Source: Planctomycetota bacterium (lineage in GTDB: Bacteria > Planctomycetota > Phycisphaerae > Tepidisphaerales > Tepidisphaeraceae). Taken from it: a DNA stretch of 16,185 nucleotides. The notes below the pieces were generated by a model. The model was not told the DNA's origin. It saw nothing but the letters and a program-made list of their open reading frames with translations, and did not search any database. Positions 1 through 7,172 of this stretch are shown in pieces (positions within the stretch are counted from its first letter, which is position 1; the number at the start of each line of letters is the position of its first letter). The stretch is taken from NCBI GenBank assembly GCA_029777755.1, contig JAKORQ010000318.1, positions 1 through 16,185 of the forward strand. Direction: 5' to 3'. The translations under genes and the position numbers were made by a program.

Positions 1-291
1 AAGCTGAAGAAGGAGTTCAAGAAGGAGGGAAGATACAAGGGCAGGGAAGAGGAAGTCGCATCGCGGATAGTTAACAAGCAGCGCAGCGAGTACGGCGAGA
101 CGAAGGGCGCAAAGCACCAGAACCGCAAAGGAACCAACCCCGACCGAGAGCTGCCGATAAAGAACTACCGCAGCCTCACCATCCCGGAAATCACAAGAAA
201 ACTCGACAAGCTCTCGCCCTCCGAACTCAAACAGATCCGCGCATACGAAGAATCACATAAGAACCGTAAGACGCTGCTGGAGAAGATGTAG
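1..291 (+). CDS. C-terminal part of a small basic protein of unknown function
   Basis: The frame is open from the first base to a TAG at 289-291, so 96 codons are present and the start lies outside the window. The first ~50 residues are very rich in Lys, Arg and Glu, with a stretch resembling the KKEG..EEVASRIVNKQR segment of small proteins often annotated as 'plasmid stabilization protein'. The last ~45 residues (LPIKNYRSLTIPEIT to the end, with KLDKLSPSELKQIRAYE and HKNRKTLLE) resemble a short helical domain found in actinobacterial and related proteins, which I recall as DUF8129-like. No catalytic motif is visible. A nucleic-acid or surface-binding role would fit the charge but is only inference. 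The reading frame and its C-terminal composition make a real gene likely; the family name is uncertain. Confidence 0.6.
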   Translation, partial: KLKKEFKKEGRYKGREEEVASRIVNKQRSEYGETKGAKHQNRKGTNPDRELPIKNYRSLTIPEITRKLDKLSPSELKQIRAYEESHKNRKTLLEKM

Positions 292-308
292 GTGCTTTTT
301 TTCTTGGC

Positions 309-376
309 CGCAGATGGGGCACAGATGGACACAGATCTTCTCTTGAAGCACGGATGAACGCAGATGGACACGGATT
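309..376 (+). repeat. Dispersed CAGATGGACAC/CACGGAT repeat block, forward
   Basis: CAGATGGACAC occurs twice (322-332 and 361-371), with the related CAGATGGGGCAC at 311-322 and CACGGATGAAC at 349-359. CACGGATGAAC recurs exactly at 15631-15641, and ACACAGATCT here (331-340) is the reverse complement of AGATCTGTGT at 15855-15864. Such alternating CACAGAT/CACGGAT strings are common interspersed repeats in several environmental bacterial phyla; their function is unknown to me. Confidence 0.7.
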
Positions 377-504
377 TGAGTTGAAAGGGATAGTTGCAAT
401 ATCGATTGTAGACTAAAGAACGGGCCTGTTCCCATCACACAAATTCGAGAGCCTCAGGATGGCCAACGTCTGGATATGGCGTGCAAGATAGACAATCAAG
501 ATGC

Positions 505-527
505 AATCCGTGTTTATCTGTGGTTCC
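505..527 (-). repeat. Dispersed CACAGAT..CACGGAT repeat, reverse copy
   Basis: A 23-nt sequence starting AATCCGTGTTTATCTG is identical to 15866-15888. On the minus strand it reads CCACAGATAAACACGGAT, the same family as the forward block at 309-376 but in the opposite direction. It lies about 35 nt beyond the 3' end of the serine hydrolase gene. Confidence 0.75.
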
Positions 528-561
528 TTTCCAATCCTGGTGATTCGACTCGATGTAGCCG

Positions 562-1602
562 CTAAGTATTTTCCAGCGAGGCCAGAAGCGCTGCCATGCG
601 TTGGTTGTGTTGGCGTTCGCCGGGGAGGGTGGTGAAGGCGGCCGCCACGACCTGGTGGGCTTGGGGGTCGGCCCAGGCGATGGAGGTTTGCTGGCCGCCG
701 TGGCCGAAGCATTTCTCAGAGGCGGAGGGGGCGAAGCTGTAGGCCAGGCGCGGGTCCCCCTTGACCATGAAGCCCAGGCCCCAGTCCATCTGGGCGCCGA
801 AGGTCTTATCGAACTTCATCCCCCTTGCGCTGCTGGCGAAGAGAGCCAGCGTATCGGGAGAGAGAATTCTTCCCTCCAGCAGCGCCTGGTAGAAGCGCGC
901 CATCTCATCGATGGTTGCCCGCAGGCTAGCACCCGGGCGTGGCGTGCGTGTCAGGGGCGGTGAGTTCCAGTGCAGCTCGTGCAGGGTTCCCGCGCGGTTG
1001 GTGTAGTAGCTTGCCAACTGTTCGCTTAGCTGGTTCGCCTGCTCGTCGGTAAATGAGAAGGCGGCATGGTGCATGCCGGCCGGGTTGAAGATCTCGCGCC
1101 TGACGAAGCTCTCGAAACTCTCGCCGGCAACGCGCGAGATGATCTCGGCCAGCATGAACCACGCGGCGGAGGGGTCGTATGCTGCATCGCTGCCGGGTAC
1201 AAAGCCGGGCGGCAACGCGGCCTCGCAGATCCTGGCAATGGTAAAGTCCCAGTCACTGCTTTCCCAGACACTGGGGATGACACGATGCAGACCCGCGGTG
1301 TGCGTGAGCAGATGGCGGATGGTGATGCTGTGCTTGCCGTTGGCGGCGAACGCTGGGATGAAGTCGGTGACAGCCTGCTCGAGCGCGATCTCGCCACGCT
1401 CATAGAGGAGGGCGATGGCGGCGGCCGTGACTGGCTTTCCCGAGGAGAGCCACAGAAGGATAGCGTCGGGGTTCATCGGCACGCCGGGGCGTGCTTCGCC
1501 CGCAAGAATGCGTCGCTCGACGTGCCCATCGCGCAGCACCAGCATGCTAAACCCGCCGCCATATGTGGCGACCTGTTCCTCGGCCAAGCTATTTACATCC
1601 AT
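562..1602 (-). CDS. Serine hydrolase, class C beta-lactamase / esterase superfamily
   Basis: A 346-residue penicillin-binding-protein-like hydrolase (Pfam Beta-lactamase fold). With the start chosen here the nucleophile motif SxxK is S53-S-G-K56, a tyrosine motif lies at Y142 (YDPS.AW, a variant of YxN seen in some esterase-like members), and the KTG-equivalent is H301-G-G. RHLLTHTAGL (96-105) is also characteristic. Such enzymes are usually esterases or peptidases, not resistance enzymes; the substrate cannot be read from sequence. No signal peptide is visible, so a cytoplasmic location is inferred. An ATG at 1650 is in frame, but the ATG at 1602 has a GGAGAG Shine-Dalgarno 9 nt upstream and starts 5 nt after the stop of the preceding gene, so I prefer it. 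Last gene of a four-gene minus-strand operon; ends in TAG. Confidence 0.88.
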   Translation of the reverse strand: MDVNSLAEEQVATYGGGFSMLVLRDGHVERRILAGEARPGVPMNPDAILLWLSSGKPVTAAAIALLYERGEIALEQAVTDFIPAFAANGKHSITIRHLLTHTAGLHRVIPSVWESSDWDFTIARICEAALPPGFVPGSDAAYDPSAAWFMLAEIISRVAGESFESFVRREIFNPAGMHHAAFSFTDEQANQLSEQLASYYTNRAGTLHELHWNSPPLTRTPRPGASLRATIDEMARFYQALLEGRILSPDTLALFASSARGMKFDKTFGAQMDWGLGFMVKGDPRLAYSFAPSASEKCFGHGGQQTSIAWADPQAHQVVAAAFTTLPGERQHNQRMAALLASLENT

Positions 1603-1607
1603 CTCGT

Positions 1608-3230
1608 TCAACTCTCCAGCGAAACCAAGCGGCTCAGGCCCGACAGCCATCCCGCGCTATGAACGATTGACGCCTGCTCAGAGAGTGTGACTTTGGCGTC
1701 AGCCTCCACTGTAGGGGTAACGGGCGCGAGGCATTGCTCGCCGGCCGCGAACCCATGGCAGATGGAGCCGGGGATACAGCCTTCGCCGCCGACGTGGCGC
1801 TGGCCGACGCCGCAGATCATGCTGATCGGCAGCGCCTCCTGGACACCGGGATCAGAGGCATGGCAGAGGGCGCCGATGTTCAGCCCGGCGATCCATTGCA
1901 GGTTGCCCACGGCAATGTCGATGAAACTGCGATCGCGAAGGAACTGTGATAGCGCAACGGCGAGCCCCGCGGCCATTCCGTACGCGCCGTTCATCCCATG
2001 CCAAAGTCCGGCGAAATTGAGCAATCCTTCGCCGGGGAAATAGCCGCGTGGAATGATGTTGAAGGGATTCGACTGGCAGGCGGGGCGGAAATACCCGTAG
2101 GCGAAATCCTCGATCATCTCGCGCCACATGCGTGCGTCGCGGTGGTCTCCCCATATGTCGCAGGCGAGGATGAGACAGGTGATGAAGGGAACGGTTGCCC
2201 CGAAGTCGACGCCGATTTGGCCATCCTCCATGTGATGCGACCAGAGCTTCTCGCTATGGCCATGCCCGGCGAACTCCAGAAAATGGCCGAACAGTCCAGC
2301 TTCCGCCTTGTCCGGGGGGATCTGTCGATGGGCTATGACAGATGCAAGCGTGACGAAATCTTCCCTGAACTGGATGTCGCCCAGAGAGAGCTCCATCGCC
2401 GCATAGGCCTGCATAAAGAGTTCGCGCGTTGGCCACTGCACGGGCGGCGTGAAGCTGCCCTTAATGCCGCGCGAGGTGGCCGAGAATCCCGTTTGGACGG
2501 GTTGGCATTGGGCGCCATACCTGAAGGCCTCACGAGGGTGGTTGCTGATGCGGGGAGTGGTTGGCTTGCTGAGCAGTAAGCCGGCACGTCCCAAGGCCGC
2601 TGCCGCCTTTACCGCGTCCTGCGGCAGGAGAATCTCCTGGTCCGACGTCAGGTCAAACACCAGCGATCCGCGCGGTTTGCGGAGTTGTGCTGATTTCTCC
2701 TGGCACTTCATGAGGTACCGGCAGCCGTTAACGACCTGATCCTCGACCAGTGAATGCTCTTCATGGCTGGTCTTGCCGTGGGAAAAGGCCAACACATCTT
2801 CCAGACCAAGCAGGAACAGGGCATGTGCCCATACGGGCTGACGATGCGGTCCATCCTCAAGCCAGCCGGCGCCGGACGGGGCACGCTCGGCACGTGTGCG
2901 CGCCTGCTCGATAGCGACAGCGCGAAGCGTCTTGCGCCAGAGCAGATCGTTTGCCACCTCGATTTCGCCGCTGCGAAAGTTGCTGCCGTCTTCGCGGTAG
3001 GTCTGAAGCCTGTAGGATCCCTCCGCGAGAAGTGGAAGCTGAACTATCCACCACTCCCTTCCCCATTTGCTGCCCCAGTAGGTAGCCCTTCCCTCGGCGA
3101 TGATGGCGCCCTGGGCGTCGCGCAGGGTGAATGCGGGGCGGCCAAGCCTTTCACGGCTGCCGCAGATCAGCGCCCGCACCGGATAGCCGGCGTCGTAGCC
3201 AACCTGGGAGTAAAACAGGCCCTCAACCAT
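1608..3230 (-). CDS. GH9-like glycosidase with N-terminal Ig-like domain
   Basis: A 540-residue protein. Residues 1-92 look like the Ig-like domain found ahead of family 9 glycoside hydrolases (SQVGYDAGYPVRALI, then YRLQTY). Residues ~95-540 look like an (alpha/alpha)6 barrel: W-A-HALFLLGLEDVL, LVEDQVVNGCRYLMKCQ, and the GH9-like late segment SNPFNIIPRGYF..GNLQWIAGLN. The C-terminal TLSEQASIVHSAGW resembles the GH9 segment holding the catalytic acid, which would make E518 the candidate. I cannot find the usual DAGD motif with the catalytic base in the N-terminal part of the barrel, so activity or exact family is uncertain. No signal peptide. The ATG overlaps the ribokinase stop by 8 nt (ATGGTTGA) behind AAGGAG, which indicates translational coupling. 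Function is probably intracellular glycoside hydrolysis, by inference. Confidence 0.72.
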   Translation of the reverse strand: MVEGLFYSQVGYDAGYPVRALICGSRERLGRPAFTLRDAQGAIIAEGRATYWGSKWGREWWIVQLPLLAEGSYRLQTYREDGSNFRSGEIEVANDLLWRKTLRAVAIEQARTRAERAPSGAGWLEDGPHRQPVWAHALFLLGLEDVLAFSHGKTSHEEHSLVEDQVVNGCRYLMKCQEKSAQLRKPRGSLVFDLTSDQEILLPQDAVKAAAALGRAGLLLSKPTTPRISNHPREAFRYGAQCQPVQTGFSATSRGIKGSFTPPVQWPTRELFMQAYAAMELSLGDIQFREDFVTLASVIAHRQIPPDKAEAGLFGHFLEFAGHGHSEKLWSHHMEDGQIGVDFGATVPFITCLILACDIWGDHRDARMWREMIEDFAYGYFRPACQSNPFNIIPRGYFPGEGLLNFAGLWHGMNGAYGMAAGLAVALSQFLRDRSFIDIAVGNLQWIAGLNIGALCHASDPGVQEALPISMICGVGQRHVGGEGCIPGSICHGFAAGEQCLAPVTPTVEADAKVTLSEQASIVHSAGWLSGLSRLVSLES

Positions 3231-4152
3231 TTCTCTCCTTCAAGAAGGCGTCGATCTCCTGGCGCGTGGGGATCGAGGGTTGTGCCCCCATGCGCGTCAC
3301 ACTGATGGCGCTGGCGGCCGTGGCGAATATGGTGGCATCACGCAGGCTCTGGCCTTCCAGCAGGGCTACTGCCAGGGCGCCGCAGTAAGTGTCGCCCGCG
3401 GCGGTGGTGTCCACCGGCGAGACCTTGAACGGCGGCAGATAGAACTGCTCGCTCCGCCGCCGGATGTAGGACCCCTGCGCGCCGAGAGTGATGATAACGG
3501 TTTCCGGCCCCATCTCCGCCAGGCGAATTGCCGCCTTTTCCACCTGCTCGCGGCTGCATACCTGGAGTCCGGAAAGCTGCGATGCCTCCGTCTCGTTGAC
3601 CACGAGGCAGCTGAACTTGTCACTCACGGGGACCGGGGCGCTGCCTACCGGGGCGTAGTTGAAGATCACCGGGATATTCGCGGCAGCCGCTATCTCCAGC
3701 ACGCGCTGCGCGGCTTCCGGCGCGATCTCATTCTGCATCAGCAGCATGGATGAGTCGCGGATGGCCGACTCGCAGCTATCCATATCGGATGGTGTGATGG
3801 CGTGATTCGCCCCGGAGGCGATGGCGAGGTAGTTGCGACCCTGGTCGTCGATCATGATCAGCGCCACGCCGGTATGGGTTCCCTTTCGGATGATGACGCT
3901 GTCGGTGTTGATGCCGTCGTTGCGGAAATTGTCCAGGCACTGGCGGGCGTAGGCGTCGTCGCCAAGGCAGGTGATGAAGCGCACATTCCCGCCGGCGCGG
4001 CCGGCGGCCACCGCCTGGTTGGCGCCCTTGCCACCCATGGCCTGCATGAACTTTCCGCCGGTCACGGTCTCGCCAAGTGCGGGAAGGTGATCGAGCTGGC
4101 AGATCATGTCGACGTTGCTTGAGCCGATGACCGTTAGTCGTTTGGAGGACAT
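3223..4152 (-). CDS. rbsK: Ribokinase (PfkB family)
   Basis: A 309-residue PfkB-family sugar kinase that phosphorylates ribose, or a related sugar or nucleoside, using ATP in the cytoplasm. Visible signatures: VIGSSNVD near the N-terminus (8-15), the first PfkB motif GGKGANQA (40-47), the NxxE motif N186-E-T-E189 for Mg/phosphate, and the second motif DTTAAGDTY (248-256) with catalytic base D254. DTTAAGD is also the form in E. coli RbsK, which supports ribokinase over fructokinase or adenosine kinase. The open frame extends further upstream to 4377, but those residues overlap the TRIC gene and show no homology; the ATG at 4152 begins the conserved domain and lies 25 nt after the TRIC stop. 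It overlaps the GH9-like gene by 8 nt. Substrate could differ from ribose given the hydrolases in the operon. Confidence 0.92.
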   Translation of the reverse strand: MSSKRLTVIGSSNVDMICQLDHLPALGETVTGGKFMQAMGGKGANQAVAAGRAGGNVRFITCLGDDAYARQCLDNFRNDGINTDSVIIRKGTHTGVALIMIDDQGRNYLAIASGANHAITPSDMDSCESAIRDSSMLLMQNEIAPEAAQRVLEIAAAANIPVIFNYAPVGSAPVPVSDKFSCLVVNETEASQLSGLQVCSREQVEKAAIRLAEMGPETVIITLGAQGSYIRRRSEQFYLPPFKVSPVDTTAAGDTYCGALAVALLEGQSLRDATIFATAASAISVTRMGAQPSIPTRQEIDAFLKERNG

Positions 4153-4177
4153 GCTGTGTACCTGTTCTTGCGCAAGC

Positions 4178-4846
4178 CTATCTGTCTGTCTGGTTGTCCC
4201 GGTTGACCGGCCGCTCCAGCCAGCCGAGCCTGGAGACGGGGGTAGTCTTCCAGCCGAAGTATACTGATGCCAGCCGAATGGCAATGGTAGTGGAGATCGC
4301 GGCCAGGCCACAGACCGGGCGAACAATCCCGCTTTCATCCAGGGTGACGAAAACGGCGATGCCCGCCAGTGCGGCAATGGCGTAGAACTCTGAGGGACGA
4401 AACACCAGCGGTTCCTCGCGGATCATGATATCACGAAGCATGCCGCCGCCGACGCTGTTGAACATTCCCACCAGCGCGGCCCCGAGGATGGGTACTCCCA
4501 TGTCTCGCGAGGCCTGCGTGCCGATTACCGCGTATGCACCCAGCCCGAAGGCATCGATCACCACCAGCATCATCTGTATGCCGCTACGGAAGCGCGTCAC
4601 CAGCGCGGCCGTCAGGCAGGCCACGATGATCACGATAAGGTACCTGCTGTCGGCGATGGTGAGCGGGATGCGCTGCAGGAATACGCCGTCGCGCAGGATC
4701 GAACCGCCCACTCCCGCCACCATGGCTATGGTGAAGACACCGATGTAGTCATAGCTGCGCTGTATTGCTCCCACCGCGCCCGTGAGGGCAAACACATAGG
4801 TTGCCAGCAGGTCGAGATAGATTGGGATGTAGAATGGTTGCGGCAT
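4178..4846 (-). CDS. TRIC / UPF0126 family membrane channel protein
   Basis: A 222-residue polytopic inner-membrane protein with about seven hydrophobic segments and two related halves. Each half holds the family's glycine-rich kink: MVAGVGGSILRDG (~43-55) and MFNSVGGGMLRDI (~127-139). The family (bacterial YadS/YicG/UPF0126) is homologous to the trimeric intracellular cation channels of animals and is thought to conduct monovalent cations. The C-terminus is a short basic cytosolic tail. It is first in the minus-strand operon, followed 25 nt later by ribokinase. No Shine-Dalgarno is visible before the ATG; a TAAACT hexamer lies 12 nt upstream (see findings). Why a cation channel precedes sugar genes is not evident. 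Ends in TAG. Confidence 0.85.
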   Translation of the reverse strand: MPQPFYIPIYLDLLATYVFALTGAVGAIQRSYDYIGVFTIAMVAGVGGSILRDGVFLQRIPLTIADSRYLIVIIVACLTAALVTRFRSGIQMMLVVIDAFGLGAYAVIGTQASRDMGVPILGAALVGMFNSVGGGMLRDIMIREEPLVFRPSEFYAIAALAGIAVFVTLDESGIVRPVCGLAAISTTIAIRLASVYFGWKTTPVSRLGWLERPVNRDNQTDR

Positions 4847-4947
4847 CGACGTCAGGAGAGTTTAAGCAACTTGGGCCGATGCTGGTACTGTAAGAGAGCT
4901 TGCAAACACGTGCCTTTGCTGTCGGCGATATCTAGAATCGAGCGAAA

Positions 4948-5532
4948 ATGCTTTATCCTGAAGAATTGGGTGTGGGCTTGAAGGAATGGGACAGCGTCTG
5001 CGAGGCGCTGCGACAGGGTCGCCAGATTGTGCTGTTGCGCAAGGGTGGCATCCACGAGTCCGGCGGAGAGTTTGAACTGGAGTTCCGCCGGTTTCTTCTG
5101 TTTCCCACATTTCTGCACCAGGACAAGTCGATGCTCAAGCCGGAACATCACGAGCTGTTCCAGTACTCCGGCTCCGAGCCAACGAAGATCCAGATCGCCA
5201 GCTATGCAGACGTGACCGACATCGTCCGCATCGAGGATGCACGGCAGATCAATGCGATCGACAAGTACCATATCTGGACGCCGGGGCTGATCCAGATGAG
5301 GCTGGAGTATCGGCCGGAGAACCCGCTGTACCTGCTGCTGGTACGTACTTTCAACCTGGCGCAGCCGGTGACGATCGACAATCATCCCGCGTACGCCGGT
5401 TGCCGGAGCTGGGTGGGCTTGCGGCAGACGATCAATGTGAAGGATGCCTCACCCGCCATCGACCCGGCCACGCACCAGGTGTATCGCGATGAGATCAAGG
5501 CGAAGATCCGCGCTGCCCTGCGCGAGGAATGA
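4948..5532 (+). CDS. DUF1802 family protein
   Basis: A 194-residue soluble protein matching the DUF1802 pattern: LKEWDSVCEALRQGRQIVLLRKGGIHE (11-37), then EF..RRFLLFPTFLHQDKSMLKP, and a C-terminal half with HPAYAGCRSWVGL. The function of the family is unknown; many members are in cyanobacteria and other environmental bacteria. It has no membrane segment or signal peptide. It is transcribed divergently from the TRIC operon across a 101-nt gap and converges on the spermidine-synthase fusion gene, 12 nt from its stop. Only a weak GAGCGA precedes the ATG; a TAGAAT hexamer, one base off the -10 consensus, lies 9 nt upstream of it. Ends in TGA inside a small stem-loop. Confidence 0.85.
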   Translation: MLYPEELGVGLKEWDSVCEALRQGRQIVLLRKGGIHESGGEFELEFRRFLLFPTFLHQDKSMLKPEHHELFQYSGSEPTKIQIASYADVTDIVRIEDARQINAIDKYHIWTPGLIQMRLEYRPENPLYLLLVRTFNLAQPVTIDNHPAYAGCRSWVGLRQTINVKDASPAIDPATHQVYRDEIKAKIRAALREE

Positions 5533-5538
5533 TCGCGC
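5520..5538. terminator. Stem-loop around the DUF1802 stop codon
   Basis: GCGCGA (5520-5525) and TCGCGC (5533-5538) form a perfect 6-bp stem with a 7-nt loop that contains the TGA of the DUF1802 gene. It sits between two convergent genes 12 nt apart. No T tract follows on either strand, so it is not a textbook intrinsic terminator; it may stop or stabilise transcripts from either side. Confidence 0.4.
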
Positions 5539-5544
5539 CAAAGA

Positions 5545-7125
5545 TTACTGATTTGCCCAGGCCACCAGTTCGCGGCGAATACGCTCGCGATTGCGGGCAT
5601 CGTAGAACTCGACCGGGTTGTAGTCATCGGTCAGCACTATGCCTGCGGCATGATCGACAGAAACAATCCTCCGCATGGCGAGCGTGACGGTCGTGCGAAC
5701 ATCGGGGTGAACGTAATTGAGGTTCGGTTCGCGCAGCATCGTGAGTTCATCGCGATCGGAGGCGACGAAGAAGACATTGCCATCATCGTGGGCGGCGTGG
5801 ATGCGGACATGGCGAAAAACGGAACTGAGCGTCTTGTGCAGTGACGCCGTGTAGAAATCCTCGCCTGGGCGCAGATCGCCGAAGGAGTTTATGACCAGCG
5901 TACCGCCGGGACTTAGCGCATTGCGCATGGCACTGAAGGCTTCACGGGTCATCAGGTGGGAAGGGGAGGAGTCGCCGACGAAGGCGTCGAGGATGATGGT
6001 GTCATACTTTCTGTTGACCTGATTGAGGAAGTGGCGGCCATCGTCGATGACAAGTCTCACCCGACCTTCGTCGAAATCGAAGTACCGCTTTGCCAGCGGC
6101 ACGACGGCCGGGTTGATCTCCACGACGTCTGTCTCCACGCCGGCGGCAGAGAGCTTCATCGGTACGATACCCACGCCCATGCCGATGCACAGCGCTGATC
6201 GCATCTCCCGCGTGTATCCGCGCGGCAACTCTTCCAGCACATAGGTGAAGGTGTGCACGCTCTGTTTGCGCTCGGTGTCGTAGGCGTTTTGCGAGAGAAA
6301 GTCGTTGAGGAGGCGATAGTGCGGCCGGCCGCGCACCTTCATCACCTGCAACTCGCCGAAGTTGGAGTTGACCCGCGCTATCTCGACCATCGAGCCAAGT
6401 CGCGGAGATGCGGGAAAGAGCATCACAAAGAAGATGGTCACCGCGGCGAGCAGCAATAGCGTGCCGGCGGTTCGCGGGTGAGCTTTCCTGCCCCATGCCA
6501 GCAGGTAGATCGCCGAAAGCACTGCCAGCACGGCAGAAGTGCCCATCATGGTGGTGGAGTTGGGGAAGAAGGGGATCAGCACGTAGCCAATCAGGATCGT
6601 GCCGGCCACCGAGCCGATGGTGCTGATGGCGGATAGTCGCCCGACCTGTCGGCCAACCACACTGAGCGAAGAGGTCATCACCCGCACGAGGAACGGTGCG
6701 ACCATGGCCAGCAATCCCAGCGGGATCAGGAAGAGGAACGTCGACGCCACCAGCGAGCCAAGTGCCAGGTTCATCTCAAGGCAGGCCTCCGCAACTGGCC
6801 GGGTCAGTGGAACGGTGAGGCACAGGTACGCTGCCGCCGCGAAGATGCACCAATAGAGCCTGCCAAGGTCGGCGCTGCGGTCGGCCAATCGGCCGCCGAG
6901 GTAGTATCCCAGCGACAGCGAGATAAGTGTGACTGCGATCTGCGAAGTCCAGACGAAATGCGAGCTGCCGAAGTATGGGGCGAGCATCTTGGCCCCGAGT
7001 ATCTCCACCACCAGCACGGCCGCCCCGCAGATAAGCGCTGTGAGGTAGAGAAACTTGCGCAAGGGGGCCGATACGGCCGTGTCGCTGGTTACTTGCTGTA
7101 ATAGGGCCTGCTGCTGTCCAGACAT
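5545..7125 (-). CDS. Fused polytopic membrane / spermidine synthase-like protein
   Basis: A 526-residue fusion. Residues ~24-240 hold about seven hydrophobic segments resembling the MFS-like membrane part of such fusions (VEILGAKMLAPYFGSS, LGYYLGGRLADRS). Residues ~250-526 form a spermidine-synthase-type domain: the small beta region FGELQVM..LLNDFLSQNAYD, the SAM/decarboxylated-SAM site CIGMGVGIVP (313-322), the acidic VVEINP, VIDDGRHFL (359-367), and the catalytic-type ILDAF..D..P with D380. Members are annotated as spermidine synthases, but the true amine acceptor of membrane-bound forms is not established. GGGAG lies 7 nt before the ATG. It follows the Fe-S aldo/keto reductase after 47 nt, so the two are probably cotranscribed. 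Ends in TAA. Confidence 0.87.
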   Translation of the reverse strand: MSGQQQALLQQVTSDTAVSAPLRKFLYLTALICGAAVLVVEILGAKMLAPYFGSSHFVWTSQIAVTLISLSLGYYLGGRLADRSADLGRLYWCIFAAAAYLCLTVPLTRPVAEACLEMNLALGSLVASTFLFLIPLGLLAMVAPFLVRVMTSSLSVVGRQVGRLSAISTIGSVAGTILIGYVLIPFFPNSTTMMGTSAVLAVLSAIYLLAWGRKAHPRTAGTLLLLAAVTIFFVMLFPASPRLGSMVEIARVNSNFGELQVMKVRGRPHYRLLNDFLSQNAYDTERKQSVHTFTYVLEELPRGYTREMRSALCIGMGVGIVPMKLSAAGVETDVVEINPAVVPLAKRYFDFDEGRVRLVIDDGRHFLNQVNRKYDTIILDAFVGDSSPSHLMTREAFSAMRNALSPGGTLVINSFGDLRPGEDFYTASLHKTLSSVFRHVRIHAAHDDGNVFFVASDRDELTMLREPNLNYVHPDVRTTVTLAMRRIVSVDHAAGIVLTDDYNPVEFYDARNRERIRRELVAWANQ

Positions 7126-7172
7126 ATCGCTTCTCCCGGGCTGTTAGCGCGCCTGTCGCTGCGGCTATGCCA

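Larger units (their letters stand above)
292..561. other. Non-coding interval with dispersed repeats
   Basis: This stretch separates the first partial gene from the 3' end of the minus-strand serine hydrolase gene. A short T run (about 295-302) follows the first gene's stop but I find no clear hairpin before it. The interval carries one degenerate forward repeat block (309-376) and one reverse copy (505-527) of the family described separately. Short open frames here have no recognisable protein features. Confidence 0.6.

Noticed and set aside
414..431. Terminator for the serine hydrolase operon (GAAC..GTTC with a short T stretch on the minus strand)
   Set aside because: The stem is only 4-5 bp with a mismatch and it lies about 130 nt beyond the stop.
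562..1602. Antibiotic-resistance class C beta-lactamase
   Set aside because: No signal peptide, a variant tyrosine motif and operon context with sugar genes point to a generic serine hydrolase, not a resistance enzyme.
4153..4377. 75-residue N-terminal extension of ribokinase
   Set aside because: It overlaps the TRIC coding region in another frame and has no homology to the kinase; the domain begins at the ATG at 4152.
4852..5385. 177-codon minus-strand frame
   Set aside because: It is antisense to the DUF1802 gene, whose conserved LLRKGGI and FLLFPTFLHQ segments are on the plus strand.
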